Positions 1 to 5,529 of a DNA stretch of 8,051 bases are shown one piece after another (the first letter of the stretch is position 1; each line of letters starts with the position of its first letter). A program made the position numbers and the translations under genes. The notes under the pieces were generated by a model, which saw only the letters and a list, made by a program, of their open reading frames with translations, was not told the DNA's origin and did no database searches. The stretch lies in contig JALSGI010000893.1 of the NCBI GenBank assembly GCA_026982835.1, positions 1-8,051 of the forward strand, in the 5' to 3' direction. The stretch is from Planctomycetota bacterium. GTDB taxonomy: Bacteria; Planctomycetota; Planctomycetia; Pirellulales; S012-138.

Positions 1-76
1 CAGGTGGGGGCAAAGGGTTATCTTGCCACAAGGGGGCGATTTCCACAAGCCCTGACCAGCGGGGGCTTGGAGGCTT

Positions 77-100
77 GGCGAGCCCGCGGCTTCCGCCGCG
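77..100 (-). repeat. Hairpin family member 1 (GGAA loop)
   Basis: Read on the minus strand this is CGCGGC-GGAA-GCCGCG followed by GGCTCGCC. The six-base stem is perfect, the loop is GGAA, and the right flank GGCTCGCC is shared with members 2, 3, 6 and 12. The usual left flank TTTCTCC is absent. Confidence 0.7.
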
Positions 101-162
101 TACGTGTTTCGCGGCCAGCATAAGATGGAGTGTTTCCAGAGCAAAAGAGATGATTATTGTCC

Positions 163-195
163 GGCGAGCCCCGGGCTTGGAGCCCGGGGAGAACC
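163..195 (-). repeat. Hairpin family member 2 (long stem, CCA loop)
   Basis: On the minus strand the left flank is GGTTCTCC (195-188). A CCGGGCT/AGCCCGG stem follows with a three-base CCA loop, and then GGCTCGCC (170-163). The stem extends to nine perfect pairs (169-189) if flanking bases are counted. Both flanks match the family, but the loop differs from the usual tetraloops. Confidence 0.65.
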
Positions 196-214
196 GGATA
201 AGTGCATTGCGTTC

Positions 215-268
215 TTTTTCTCCGCTGGCTGAAGCCAGCGGCTCGCCATTTGCAAGAAAAAACGCTGA
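215..268 (+). repeat. Hairpin family member 3 (TGAA loop) with 3' tail
   Basis: The left flank TTTTTCTCC (215-223) leads into a seven-pair perfect stem, CGCTGGC-TGAA-GCCAGCG (223-240). GGCTCGCC follows (240-247). The tail from 248 contains TTTGCAAGAA, also found after member 6 and in diverged form after member 12, so it belongs to the TGAA subclass. Confidence 0.75.
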
Positions 269-326
269 TTCTCTCCTAGCATGGAAACGCCAAACCAAGT
301 GATGTGCCAGCTGGCTAAACACGTAC

Positions 327-351
327 CCCGCGTTAGCGGGAGGAGAAACAG
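327..351 (-). repeat. Hairpin family member 4 (TAAC loop)
   Basis: On the minus strand the left flank CTGTTTCTCC leads into CCCGC-TAAC-GCGGG, a perfect five-pair stem. The left flank matches members 8 and 10 closely. The right flank is GTACG instead of GGCTC, so this copy may be truncated at that end. Confidence 0.6.
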
Positions 352-469
352 TGTCGGCGTGCGGCGTGCGCTGCCTGCGCCGCAGGCCGAAAGCACTCGC
401 CAGCAAAGCGGCCGCAGCGTAGATTGGTAAGAGCTTCCCAAGCGTTTTGTGCCAAGATCGCCCCCCTGG

Positions 470-475
470 AAGGAG
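470..475 (+). promoter_or_regulatory. Ribosome-binding site of the propeller gene
   Basis: AAGGAG lies eight bases before the ATG at 484. It decides the start in favour of 484 over the upstream in-frame TTG at 424. Confidence 0.8.
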
Positions 476-483
476 AACCCACC

Positions 484-1554
484 ATGCGTGCTGTGGCACT
501 AGTGGCCTTGGTGATTGTGTGCCTGGAGAGCACGGCCGCGGGGGCCGAACCGGCCGCTCCCTACACCGAGCACGAGGCCCGGTTCCTGAAAAACGTGCGG
601 CAGGTCACACGCGGGTTCGTCAAAGCGGGCGAGGGCTACTTTTCGCCCGACGGGAAAACGATCATCTACCAGGCCGTGTCGAAGTCGTATCCGTTTTATC
701 AGATTTACACCCAGCCCTTGTCCGGCGGTTCGCCGCGGTTGGTGAGCACGGGCCGGGGACGCACCACCTGCGCGTACTTCCACCCCAGCGGCGAGAAGAT
801 CCTGTTTGCCTCCAGCCACCTGGACCCACACCTGGCCCGAACCGAAGCCGAAGAACGCCGTCGCCTGGAGGAGTTGCGCCGCAGCGGACGCCGGGAGCGG
901 TATCGCTGGGTGTTCGATCCGCACATGGACATCTTCGAGGCCCGGCCCGACGGCTCCCACTTGCGCCGACTGACCACCGCCGCAGGCTACGACGCCGAGG
1001 GGGCCTACGGGCCGGGGGGAGAGTGGATCGCCTTTTGCAGCACCCGCGACGGCGATCCGGATATTTACGTCATGCGGGCCGACGGCACCGGCGTGCGGCA
1101 GGTGACCAACGCTCCGGGCTACGACGGCGGGCCGTTCATCTCGCCGGACGGGCAGTGGATCGTCTTCCGCAGCGACCGCAAAAAAGAGGGCTACTTGCAG
1201 CTTTACGTGGTCAGCTTCGATGGCAAACGGGAGTTCCAGTTGACCGACGACCAGGGGGTGAACTGGGGTCCCTACTGGCACCCTCGGGAACCGTGGATCA
1301 TCTGGTCCGGGGCCGACCACTCCAACCCCAAACGCCGCCCCAACTACGATCTGTGGATGATGCCCTACCGGGTGCGCAACGGGCGGTTCGAGGTGGGCCG
1401 CCGGGTGCGGGTGACCGACCATCCGGCGGCCGACGTGTTGCCGGTCTTTTCGCCCGATGGGAAGTATCTGATGTGGACCAGCACCCGCAGCCCGGACCGC
1501 TCCAGCCAGCTCTTTCTGGGCGAGTTCACCTTGCCGCAGCCGCAGTTCGATTGA
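484..1554 (+). CDS. Secreted TolB-like (PD40) beta-propeller protein
   Basis: This 356-residue protein is probably a periplasmic or envelope propeller of the TolB/WD40-like (PD40) superfamily. Residues 1-21 form a signal peptide: a hydrophobic ALVALVIVCL core with a likely cut after AAGA, before EPAAP. PD40 strands with the typical FSPDGK pattern recur at residues 53-61, 99-110, 177-200, 219-230, 264-275 and 322-334, including STRDGDPDIYVMRADGTGVR, so about six blades are present. A charged, probably helical insert (about 119-140, rich in E and R) separates the second and third blades. The ATG at 484 is chosen because AAGGAG lies eight bases upstream (470-475) and the signal peptide starts there; an in-frame TTG at 424 would bury it. 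No enzymatic motif is visible, so this is a binding or scaffold fold. Unlike tolB it has no tol-pal neighbours. It converges on the cysteine desulfurase gene with a 12-base gap. Confidence 0.88.
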   Translation: MRAVALVALVIVCLESTAAGAEPAAPYTEHEARFLKNVRQVTRGFVKAGEGYFSPDGKTIIYQAVSKSYPFYQIYTQPLSGGSPRLVSTGRGRTTCAYFHPSGEKILFASSHLDPHLARTEAEERRRLEELRRSGRRERYRWVFDPHMDIFEARPDGSHLRRLTTAAGYDAEGAYGPGGEWIAFCSTRDGDPDIYVMRADGTGVRQVTNAPGYDGGPFISPDGQWIVFRSDRKKEGYLQLYVVSFDGKREFQLTDDQGVNWGPYWHPREPWIIWSGADHSNPKRRPNYDLWMMPYRVRNGRFEVGRRVRVTDHPAADVLPVFSPDGKYLMWTSTRSPDRSSQLFLGEFTLPQPQFD

Positions 1555-1566
1555 ACGGCTGCCGTA

Positions 1567-2763
1567 CTATCTCCCGGGGGCAAGCTGCTTGACGGTGCGG
1601 GCCACGGCCTGGGCCGCGGCGGGGATGTGCTCCTGGGTGGTAAAACGCCCCAGGCCGAAACGCAAGCTGGCCCGAACCTGCTCTTCCGGCAGCCTCAGGG
1701 CACGGAGCACGTGGCTGGGTTCCGGCTCGGCCGTGGAGCAGGCACTGCCGGAGGAGACGGCCAGTTGCGGGGCCAGAGCGGCAAGCAGCGCGTCGCCGTC
1801 CACGCCGGGGAAGCCGCAGTTGAGATTGCCCGGCAGCCGTAACTCGGGCCGGGAAAGCTCCGGCCCGTGCAGCACCACGCCTTCGCCAAGCTCCTGTTGC
1901 AGTAGCTCCCAGAGCCGGTTGCGCAGCCCGGCCAGGCGATTGGCTTCTCGGGGAAGCTCTTCGGCGGCCAGTTGCAGGGCCCGGGCCATGCCGACGATCC
2001 CCGGCACATTGAGCGTGCCGGAGCGGAGCCGGTTCTCGTGTCCCCCGCCGTAAAGCAGCGGTTCCAGTCGCAGCGGCGGCTGGCGGCGCCGCAGGTACAA
2101 GCCGCCTGTGCCCTTGGGGCCGTAGAACTTGTGGGCCGAAAAGCTCAGCAGGTCCACCTGGAGCTGGTCCACCCGCACCGGAATCCGCCCCAGGGCCTGC
2201 GTGGCGTCGCAGTGCAGCACGGCCCCGTGGCGATGGGCCAGCTGGGCCGCCTGGGCCACCGGCTGGATGGTGCCGATTTCGTTGTTGGCCAGCATCAGGC
2301 ACACCAGGGCCGTGGACTTGCGCCGCAGGCACTGTTCCAGGTGATCCAGGTCCACTTGTCCGGCTTGCGGGTGGCCGTGTCGGCGGACTTCCACCCAACT
2401 GACCTGCCAGCCCTGCCGCTGCAGAGACCGCACTGGGTCCAGCACCGAGGGGTGCTCGGTGCGCGGCAGCACCACGTGTCGCCGCGGGGGCGGGGTGCGT
2501 CGGGCCAGGCCCAGGATGGCCAGATTGTTGGCCTCGGTGGCCCCGCTGGTGAAGATGATTTCCCGGGGGGTGGCGCCCAAGATTTCGGCGATCTGCCGCC
2601 GGGCTCGTGCCACGGCTTCGGCGGCTTCATAGCCGTAAGGGTGATTGACACTGCCCGGATTACCGAACTTCTCGGTAAACCAGGGGAGCATCGCCTCCAC
2701 CACGCGGGGATCGACCGGGGTGGTGGCGTGGTAGTCCAGGTAGATGGGCCGCGCGGGGGTCAT
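1567..2763 (-). CDS. Cysteine desulfurase (class V aminotransferase, IscS/NifS type)
   Basis: This is a complete 398-residue PLP enzyme that converts cysteine to alanine and passes the sulfur as a protein persulfide to Fe-S cluster or thiolation acceptors in the cytoplasm. It opens with YLDYHATTPVDPRV. Visible landmarks are SGATEANN (73-80), the PLP-stacking histidine in TEHPS (H104), NNEIGT (160-165), D186 in HCDATQ, the Schiff-base lysine in SFSAHKFYGPKG (K212), and RSGTLN (247-252). The persulfide cysteine is C342 in SSGSACSTAEPEPSHVLRAL. That pattern and the loop length resemble the IscS/NifS group rather than SufS. The ATG at 2763 has AGGGG about nine bases upstream. It is the second gene of a minus-strand operon, 19 bases after the disordered-protein gene. 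No iscU, nifU or regulator lies in the window, so iscS and nifS cannot be told apart and no symbol is given. Confidence 0.95.
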   Translation of the reverse strand: MTPARPIYLDYHATTPVDPRVVEAMLPWFTEKFGNPGSVNHPYGYEAAEAVARARRQIAEILGATPREIIFTSGATEANNLAILGLARRTPPPRRHVVLPRTEHPSVLDPVRSLQRQGWQVSWVEVRRHGHPQAGQVDLDHLEQCLRRKSTALVCLMLANNEIGTIQPVAQAAQLAHRHGAVLHCDATQALGRIPVRVDQLQVDLLSFSAHKFYGPKGTGGLYLRRRQPPLRLEPLLYGGGHENRLRSGTLNVPGIVGMARALQLAAEELPREANRLAGLRNRLWELLQQELGEGVVLHGPELSRPELRLPGNLNCGFPGVDGDALLAALAPQLAVSSGSACSTAEPEPSHVLRALRLPEEQVRASLRFGLGRFTTQEHIPAAAQAVARTVKQLAPGR

Positions 2764-2782
2764 CGTCGGCAGCCCCTGGGGT

Positions 2783-3628
2783 TCAGCGGCGGCGCGAGCG
2801 GCCGCTGCGTTGCTGCGTGCGGTGGTCCAGGTTCCACTGGATGATCAATCCGACGGCTTCTTGCCAGGAGGGGATGTTGCGGGCACGCTTGGCCGCCGGT
2901 TTTTCTTCGGGAGTGGTTTTGTCTTCCTGTTCCTGGGCCACGGCCACGGCGGCTTGCTGGGTTTGGGGTTCCTGGGCAGGTGTTTCTTCGTCGTCTTGGG
3001 GGGGCTGTTCTTCTTTGCGCCGTTTTCGGGCAGGGGGAGCTTCGGCTTGTTCTTCGGCTGCTTGGGCTTCTTGGGCCGGGGTGGGGGATTGTGCCTGGGC
3101 CTCTTCTTGCTTGCGTCCCCGGCGTCGCCCGCGGCCCCGACGCCCGCGGCCCCGGCGAGAACGCTGCTTGGTGGGTCGTTCGGCCGGTTCGGCCGCCGGG
3201 ACTTCGGCTTCCGCCGGGGGGGTAGCCGCCGCGGAGGCAGCCACTTCCTGTTTCACCTCCACCGGCTCGGCGTCCTGGGCTGCCGGGGCTTGGACCGGTG
3301 CGGCTTCGGGGGATTCTTCCTCCTCTTCGGGGATAGCAATGCCCAGTTCCCGAGCCAGGGTGGCCCAGTTGGTCTTGGTGGCCTGGCTGCGACGCGGCTG
3401 TCGGGTGGATTTTTCTTTGCTTTCTGGCTGGGTGGACTGGGTAGCGGGCTGGGCCTCCGGGGGAGGAGCCGAATCGGCAGGCGGCGGGGCGGCCTCTTTG
3501 CTCTCAGAGGCTGCAGCGGGCGGCTCGGGCTGGGCTTGGGGCGGCGGGGCCGGCTCCGACTTCGGGGGAACGGCCCCCACTTGTTGCAAAATCAGGTCCC
3601 AGGGGTCCGGTTGTTGAGATTGGCTCAT
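2783..3628 (-). CDS. Disordered Ala/Pro/Glu/Gln-rich protein with basic patch and three short conserved-looking motifs
   Basis: This predicted 281-residue protein has no recognised fold and no signal peptide or membrane segment. Most of it is low-complexity A/P/E/Q linker, with three short ordered-looking islands. These are DPWDLILQQVGAV (8-20), TNWATLARELGIAIP (86-100) and NIPSWQEAVGLIIQWNL (251-267). The first two share a W-x-x-L-x-x-x-L/V-G-hydrophobic pattern. A very basic stretch of R and G repeats (about 152-173) and KRRK (202-205) resemble the RNA-binding linkers of RNase E-like proteins, so nucleic-acid binding is plausible but inferred. The ATG at 3628 has no clear Shine-Dalgarno. 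An in-frame GTG at 3667, with AAGG six bases upstream, would add 13 residues. It is the first gene of an operon with the cysteine desulfurase. The antisense strand is also open over most of its length because of composition. Its reality is supported by the charge pattern and operon position. Confidence 0.75.
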   Translation of the reverse strand: MSQSQQPDPWDLILQQVGAVPPKSEPAPPPQAQPEPPAAASESKEAAPPPADSAPPPEAQPATQSTQPESKEKSTRQPRRSQATKTNWATLARELGIAIPEEEEESPEAAPVQAPAAQDAEPVEVKQEVAASAAATPPAEAEVPAAEPAERPTKQRSRRGRGRRGRGRRRGRKQEEAQAQSPTPAQEAQAAEEQAEAPPARKRRKEEQPPQDDEETPAQEPQTQQAAVAVAQEQEDKTTPEEKPAAKRARNIPSWQEAVGLIIQWNLDHRTQQRSGRSRRR

Positions 3629-3679
3629 CGTGTTGATTTGGATTGATTCGCTGAACAATCGGGACACCTTAATCCTTTT

Positions 3680-3709
3680 GGCAACGCTTGCCAGGGGATT
3701 CCACCCCTG
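3680..3709 (-). promoter_or_regulatory. Two adjacent hairpins in the operon leader
   Basis: Upstream of the disordered-protein gene the transcript would carry CAGGGG-TGGAAT-CCCCTG (3709-3692), followed at once by GGCAA-GCG-TTGCC (3692-3680). Both stems are perfect. They differ from the dispersed hairpin family in loop and flanks. They end 13 bases before the alternative GTG start at 3667 and could influence translation, but no known riboswitch class is recognised. Confidence 0.35.
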
Positions 3710-3744
3710 TGGTAAAACGAGCAGCAAGAGCGTTCACTCTCTAA

Positions 3745-3750
3745 AATATA
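3745..3750 (-). promoter_or_regulatory. Possible -10 element for the minus-strand operon
   Basis: On the minus strand TATATT sits in an AT-rich patch just upstream of the leader hairpins. No good -35 hexamer is seen 16-18 bases before it, so this is a weak call based on composition and position. Confidence 0.25.
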
Positions 3751-3802
3751 CCGCCAGCGGCGAATCACGAAAACCCACGCTTGGAACCACGGAAGCCGCC
3801 CA

Positions 3803-3826
3803 GCGCACGGCGCAAGCCACAAGCCG
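3803..3826 (+). repeat. 24-base spacer direct repeat, copy 1
   Basis: This matches 4061-4084 at 23 of 24 positions (A for G at base 18). It begins GCGCACGGCGCAAGCC and sits just before a TTAC hairpin, as does the other copy, so spacer plus hairpin moved or duplicated together. Confidence 0.85.
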
Positions 3827-3831
3827 TTCTA

Positions 3832-3862
3832 CCGTCTCTCCCCCGCTTACGCGGGGGGCTCC
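3832..3862 (+). repeat. Hairpin family member 5 (TTAC loop)
   Basis: The left flank CCGTCTCTC leads into CCCCGC-TTAC-GCGGGG (3841-3856, seven pairs if 3840 and 3857 are included), then GGCTCC. The stem differs from that of member 8 but pairs perfectly. Confidence 0.8.
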
Positions 3863-3863
3863 T

Positions 3864-3911
3864 CCCCGAGCTGAAGCTCGGGGCTCGCCGGTTTGCAAGA
3901 ATTAGCGTTTG
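3864..3911 (+). repeat. Hairpin family member 6 (TGAA loop) with 3' tail
   Basis: CCCCGAGC-TGAA-GCTCGGGG (3864-3883) is an eight-pair perfect stem. It overlaps GGCTCGCC (3882-3889) and is followed by the tail containing TTTGCAAGAATTAGCG, shared with member 12 and, in diverged form, member 3. Confidence 0.85.
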
Positions 3912-3920
3912 TTTTCACTT

Positions 3921-3950
3921 CGGAGCGGAAGCTCCGGCGCAAGGCGCAAG
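3921..3950 (+). repeat. Hairpin family member 7 (GGAA loop)
   Basis: CGGAGC-GGAA-GCTCCG (3921-3936) is a perfect six-pair stem. It is followed by GGCGC and tandem GGCGCAAG units rather than GGCTCGCC. The right flank therefore differs from the TGAA subclass. Confidence 0.8.
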
Positions 3951-3970
3951 CCGCATGGCGCAAGCCGAAA

Positions 3971-4001
3971 CTGTTCCTCCCCGCACTTACGTGCGGGGCT
4001 C
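3971..4001 (+). repeat. Hairpin family member 8 (TTAC loop)
   Basis: The left flank CTGTTCCTC leads into CCCCGCAC-TTAC-GTGCGGGG (3979-3998), an eight-pair perfect stem, then CTC. Compared with member 5, an inserted A-C is matched by G-T on the other arm, so both arms changed in step. Confidence 0.85.
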
Positions 4002-4019
4002 TGTATCCCTCCAAGCCCT

Positions 4020-4044
4020 CAAGCCTCCAGGCCCCCAAGCCTCC
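4020..4044 (+). repeat. CAAGCCTCC short direct repeat
   Basis: CAAGCCTCC occurs at 4020-4028 and 4036-4044, in the spacer between members 8 and 9. A similar module occurs in reverse at 61-76 next to member 1. Confidence 0.55.
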
Positions 4045-4065
4045 CGGAGCGGAAGCTCCGGCGCA
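4044..4065 (+). repeat. Hairpin family member 9 (GGAA loop)
   Basis: CCGGAGC-GGAA-GCTCCGG (4044-4061) is a seven-pair perfect stem running straight into GCGCA and the 24-base spacer repeat. It is nearly identical to member 7. Confidence 0.8.
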
Positions 4066-4084
4066 CGGCGCAAGCCGCAAGCCG
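4061..4084 (+). repeat. 24-base spacer direct repeat, copy 2
   Basis: This matches 3803-3826 with one mismatch and again precedes a TTAC hairpin (member 10). The copies start 258 bases apart. Confidence 0.85.
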
Positions 4085-4087
4085 ATG

Positions 4088-4118
4088 CGGTTTCTCCCCC
4101 CGCTTACGCGGGGGGCTC
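4088..4118 (+). repeat. Hairpin family member 10 (TTAC loop)
   Basis: The left flank CGGTTTCTC leads into CCCCCCGC-TTAC-GCGGGGGG (4096-4115), an eight-pair perfect stem, then CTC. The run of six C is matched by six G on the other arm. Confidence 0.85.
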
Positions 4119-4149
4119 TTGTTGGGCAAGTTGACGCTCTTTTTCGCAC

Positions 4150-4164
4150 CGGAGCGGAAGCTCC
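4150..4164 (+). repeat. Hairpin family member 11 (GGAA loop, shortened)
   Basis: GGAGC-GGAA-GCTCC (4151-4164) is a perfect five-pair stem. The following GGCGC flank is lost. Confidence 0.7.
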
Positions 4165-4185
4165 CAGTGGCTGCGGCCCTGCCGC

Positions 4186-4234
4186 CTCCGCTGGCTGAAG
4201 CTCGGCGGCTCGCCGTTTCGAGAATTAGCGCTTG
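4186..4234 (+). repeat. Hairpin family member 12 (TGAA loop, mismatched arms)
   Basis: The left arm GCTGGC matches member 3, but the right arm GCTCGG matches member 6, so the stem is poorly paired. GGCTCGCC (4207-4214) and the tail AGAATTAGCG are intact. This looks like a mosaic of two family members. Confidence 0.65.
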
Positions 4235-4243
4235 TCCCGGCAT

Positions 4244-4266
4244 CGGAGCGGTAGCGGCTTGCGCTT
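4244..4266 (+). repeat. Hairpin family member 13 (degenerate, GGTA loop)
   Basis: CGGAGC-GGTA-GC begins like members 7 and 9 but the right arm decays into GGCTTGCGC. It is the last recognisable copy before the next gene. Confidence 0.45.
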
Positions 4267-4345
4267 GCCAGCCGCCGCGTGGAGCTGTTCCCGGGCCGGC
4301 GTTTTCCTTACCATGAAAATCAGGTTCTTTCTCCAGGAACACCCT

Positions 4346-4837
4346 ATGGCCCGCGTGGAACAAGACCGCGAAGACCTCCTCCGCGAAGCCACCCGCCTGC
4401 TGCCCCGGGGGGAGTTCCTCCTGGCCGGGCGCGGCGAGGGGGTATTCGTGGGCTTTCGCCCCCAGGGGGGGCCGAGTTTCTACTTCGGTCCTGATGAGGT
4501 CTATCAGTTCAACGCCGCCGGCCAGTTGCGTCGGGCCTACCTGCAAGGAGCCCTTTACAAGGCCCAGGGAGGCCAGTTGGTCCGCATGGTCCGCCGCCGC
4601 ACGCCCCAGCAGACGCAACTGCTCAGCCGCGTGCTTTCCCGGGAGGAGACCGAATCGTTGCTGGAACGGATGTACGCCGCGCTGGAGCAGCTCCGCCGGG
4701 GGATCGAGCAGGGGACGGCCTCGTTGCGGGCCGAGTTGCCCCAGGGGAGCCAGTTGCCCCAGCAGGTGCTTGCCTGGCTGAAGCAGCATCCGCGGCCCGT
4801 CGTGGCCGCCAGTGCGCGGGCCTTGTATCCGAAGTAA
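4346..4837 (+). CDS. Conserved protein of unknown function
   Basis: I do not recognise a named domain in this 163-residue cytoplasmic protein, which has no signal peptide or membrane segment. The central part (about residues 31-80) reads as a small beta-rich domain with GVFVGFR, FYFGPDEVYQFN and GQLRRAYLQGALYKA. It is followed by a charged helical half (about 84-122) and a basic C-terminus. From memory the YFG-x-D-x-VYQFN pattern resembles a planctomycete hypothetical family, but I cannot name it. ATG 4346 is chosen for the AGGAA six bases upstream (4335-4339). An in-frame ATG at 4313 has no ribosome-binding site, and starts further upstream fall within the hairpin array. A HAD phosphatase follows 27 bases downstream, so the two are probably co-transcribed. 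Confidence 0.75.
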   Translation: MARVEQDREDLLREATRLLPRGEFLLAGRGEGVFVGFRPQGGPSFYFGPDEVYQFNAAGQLRRAYLQGALYKAQGGQLVRMVRRRTPQQTQLLSRVLSREETESLLERMYAALEQLRRGIEQGTASLRAELPQGSQLPQQVLAWLKQHPRPVVAASARALYPK

Positions 4838-4864
4838 CTGCGGCGGAAAACGGCAAGGAAGAGC

Positions 4865-5485
4865 ATGATCTATTTTTGGTATTTCGACCTGGGCAACGTG
4901 CTGCTGTTGTTCGATCACCATCGGGCCTGCCGCCAGTTGGCCCAGGTGTTCCACCAGGCCGGTGCCGCGACCGATGCCGAGGCGATCTGGCAGCTTCTTT
5001 TTGCCAGCGGGCTGGAGCGGCAGTACGAGATGGGCCAGATTTCCACCGCGGAGCTCTACGAGCGGCTTTGCAGCTCCTTGAATGCCCGTCCCCCGCTGGA
5101 GCAACTGCTGGAAGCGGCCAGCGACATCTTCCAGCCCAACCACTCCGTCATCGCCCTGGCCCGACGCCTGCACCAGCAAGGCCATCGCACCGGGGTGCTT
5201 TCCAACACCAACGACGCGCACTGGCGTTGGGTGCAGCGGCGTTTTCCGCACTTGCCGGGGTACTTCCAGCGTCATGTACTTTCGTTCCGTGCCGGGGCGC
5301 TGAAGCCCCAGGAGGCGATCTTCCACCTGGCCATCCGCCAGGCCGAGGTGCCTGCGGAAGAGATTTTCTTTGTGGACGACACCCCGGCCAACGTGGCCGC
5401 GGCCCGTGCCTTGGGCATCGACGCGGTGCTCTACCAGTCGGCCGAGGCTCTGGCCGAGGAGCTGCGCCGCCGCATGGAGGTCTAA
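4865..5485 (+). CDS. HAD-superfamily (subfamily IA) hydrolase, YihX-like phosphatase
   Basis: This complete 206-residue protein is probably a cytoplasmic phosphatase acting on a small phosphorylated metabolite. All four HAD motifs are visible. Motif I is FDLGNVLLLFD with nucleophile D8; its acid/base position is Gly, as in DLGNV-type members such as the E. coli glucose-1-phosphate phosphatase YihX. Motif II is VLSNTND (S113), motif III is the lysine in GALKPQEAIF (K147), and motif IV is FFVDDTPANV (D171, D172). Residues 15-90 form the helical cap typical of subfamily I. Substrate cannot be read from sequence; YihX-like or other sugar-phosphate activity is inference. The gap in motif I could also fit non-classical members with weak phosphatase activity. 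AAGGAAG (4855-4861) precedes the ATG at 4865. It lies 27 bases after the unknown gene and converges on the peptidase gene. Confidence 0.9.
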   Translation: MIYFWYFDLGNVLLLFDHHRACRQLAQVFHQAGAATDAEAIWQLLFASGLERQYEMGQISTAELYERLCSSLNARPPLEQLLEAASDIFQPNHSVIALARRLHQQGHRTGVLSNTNDAHWRWVQRRFPHLPGYFQRHVLSFRAGALKPQEAIFHLAIRQAEVPAEEIFFVDDTPANVAAARALGIDAVLYQSAEALAEELRRRMEV

Positions 5486-5529
5486 GCAGCCACAAACTCC
5501 GCAGGTCAGTGCTTTGGTCTTGAGAGTAT

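Larger units (their letters stand above)
1..483. other. Intergenic region with scattered hairpin repeats, no credible gene
   Basis: I find no convincing coding sequence here. The short open frames lack a ribosome-binding site and run through palindromes. The first 60 bases show nothing I recognise and could be the tail of an upstream feature. From about 61 to 351 there are four members of the hairpin family described below, three on the minus orientation and one on the plus. Positions 61-76 hold GGGGGCTTGGAGGCTT, whose reverse complement resembles the AAGCCTCC-rich spacer at 4020-4044. Positions 352-467 are GC-rich and featureless. The ribosome-binding site of the next gene lies at 470-475. 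Confidence 0.6.
3751..4312. other. Intergenic hairpin-repeat array
   Basis: This stretch of about 560 bases separates divergent transcription units and holds no supported gene. It is almost filled by hairpins of one family (members 5-13 below). They alternate loop classes in the order TTAC, TGAA, GGAA, TTAC, GGAA, TTAC, GGAA, TGAA, GGTA. Between them are spacer modules rich in GGCGCAAG, which occurs at 3936, 3943 and 3957, and a 24-base spacer repeat. A degenerate first GGAA unit may lie near 3788-3800. Open frames crossing it in both directions read through the palindromes and are unlikely to be genes. Confidence 0.8.

Noticed and set aside
75..302. Small plus-strand open frame of 75 codons
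   Set aside because: It crosses three palindromic repeats, has no ribosome-binding site and encodes no recognisable domain.
499..1422. Minus-strand open frame of about 307 codons
   Set aside because: It is antisense to the propeller gene, His/Gly/Val-rich without a domain, and lacks a credible start.
1972..2844. Plus-strand open frame of about 290 codons
   Set aside because: It is antisense to the cysteine desulfurase, whose complete set of catalytic motifs settles the strand.
2744..3646. Long plus-strand open frame rich in Gly and Phe, about 300 codons
   Set aside because: It is the antisense shadow of the minus-strand disordered-protein gene. Its composition is what GC-rich codons read backwards give, and it overlaps both minus-strand operon genes.
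3781..4312. CRISPR array
   Set aside because: Repeats are palindromes of differing sequence at irregular spacing. There is no constant repeat with unique equal-length spacers, and no cas genes.
3781..4312. Integron attC array
   Set aside because: No integrase, no gene cassettes between hairpins, and no GTTRRRY core sites.
4019..5326. Long minus-strand open frame of about 435 codons
   Set aside because: It runs antisense to the unknown gene and the HAD phosphatase, whose motifs and ribosome-binding sites are clear, and then through the hairpin array.
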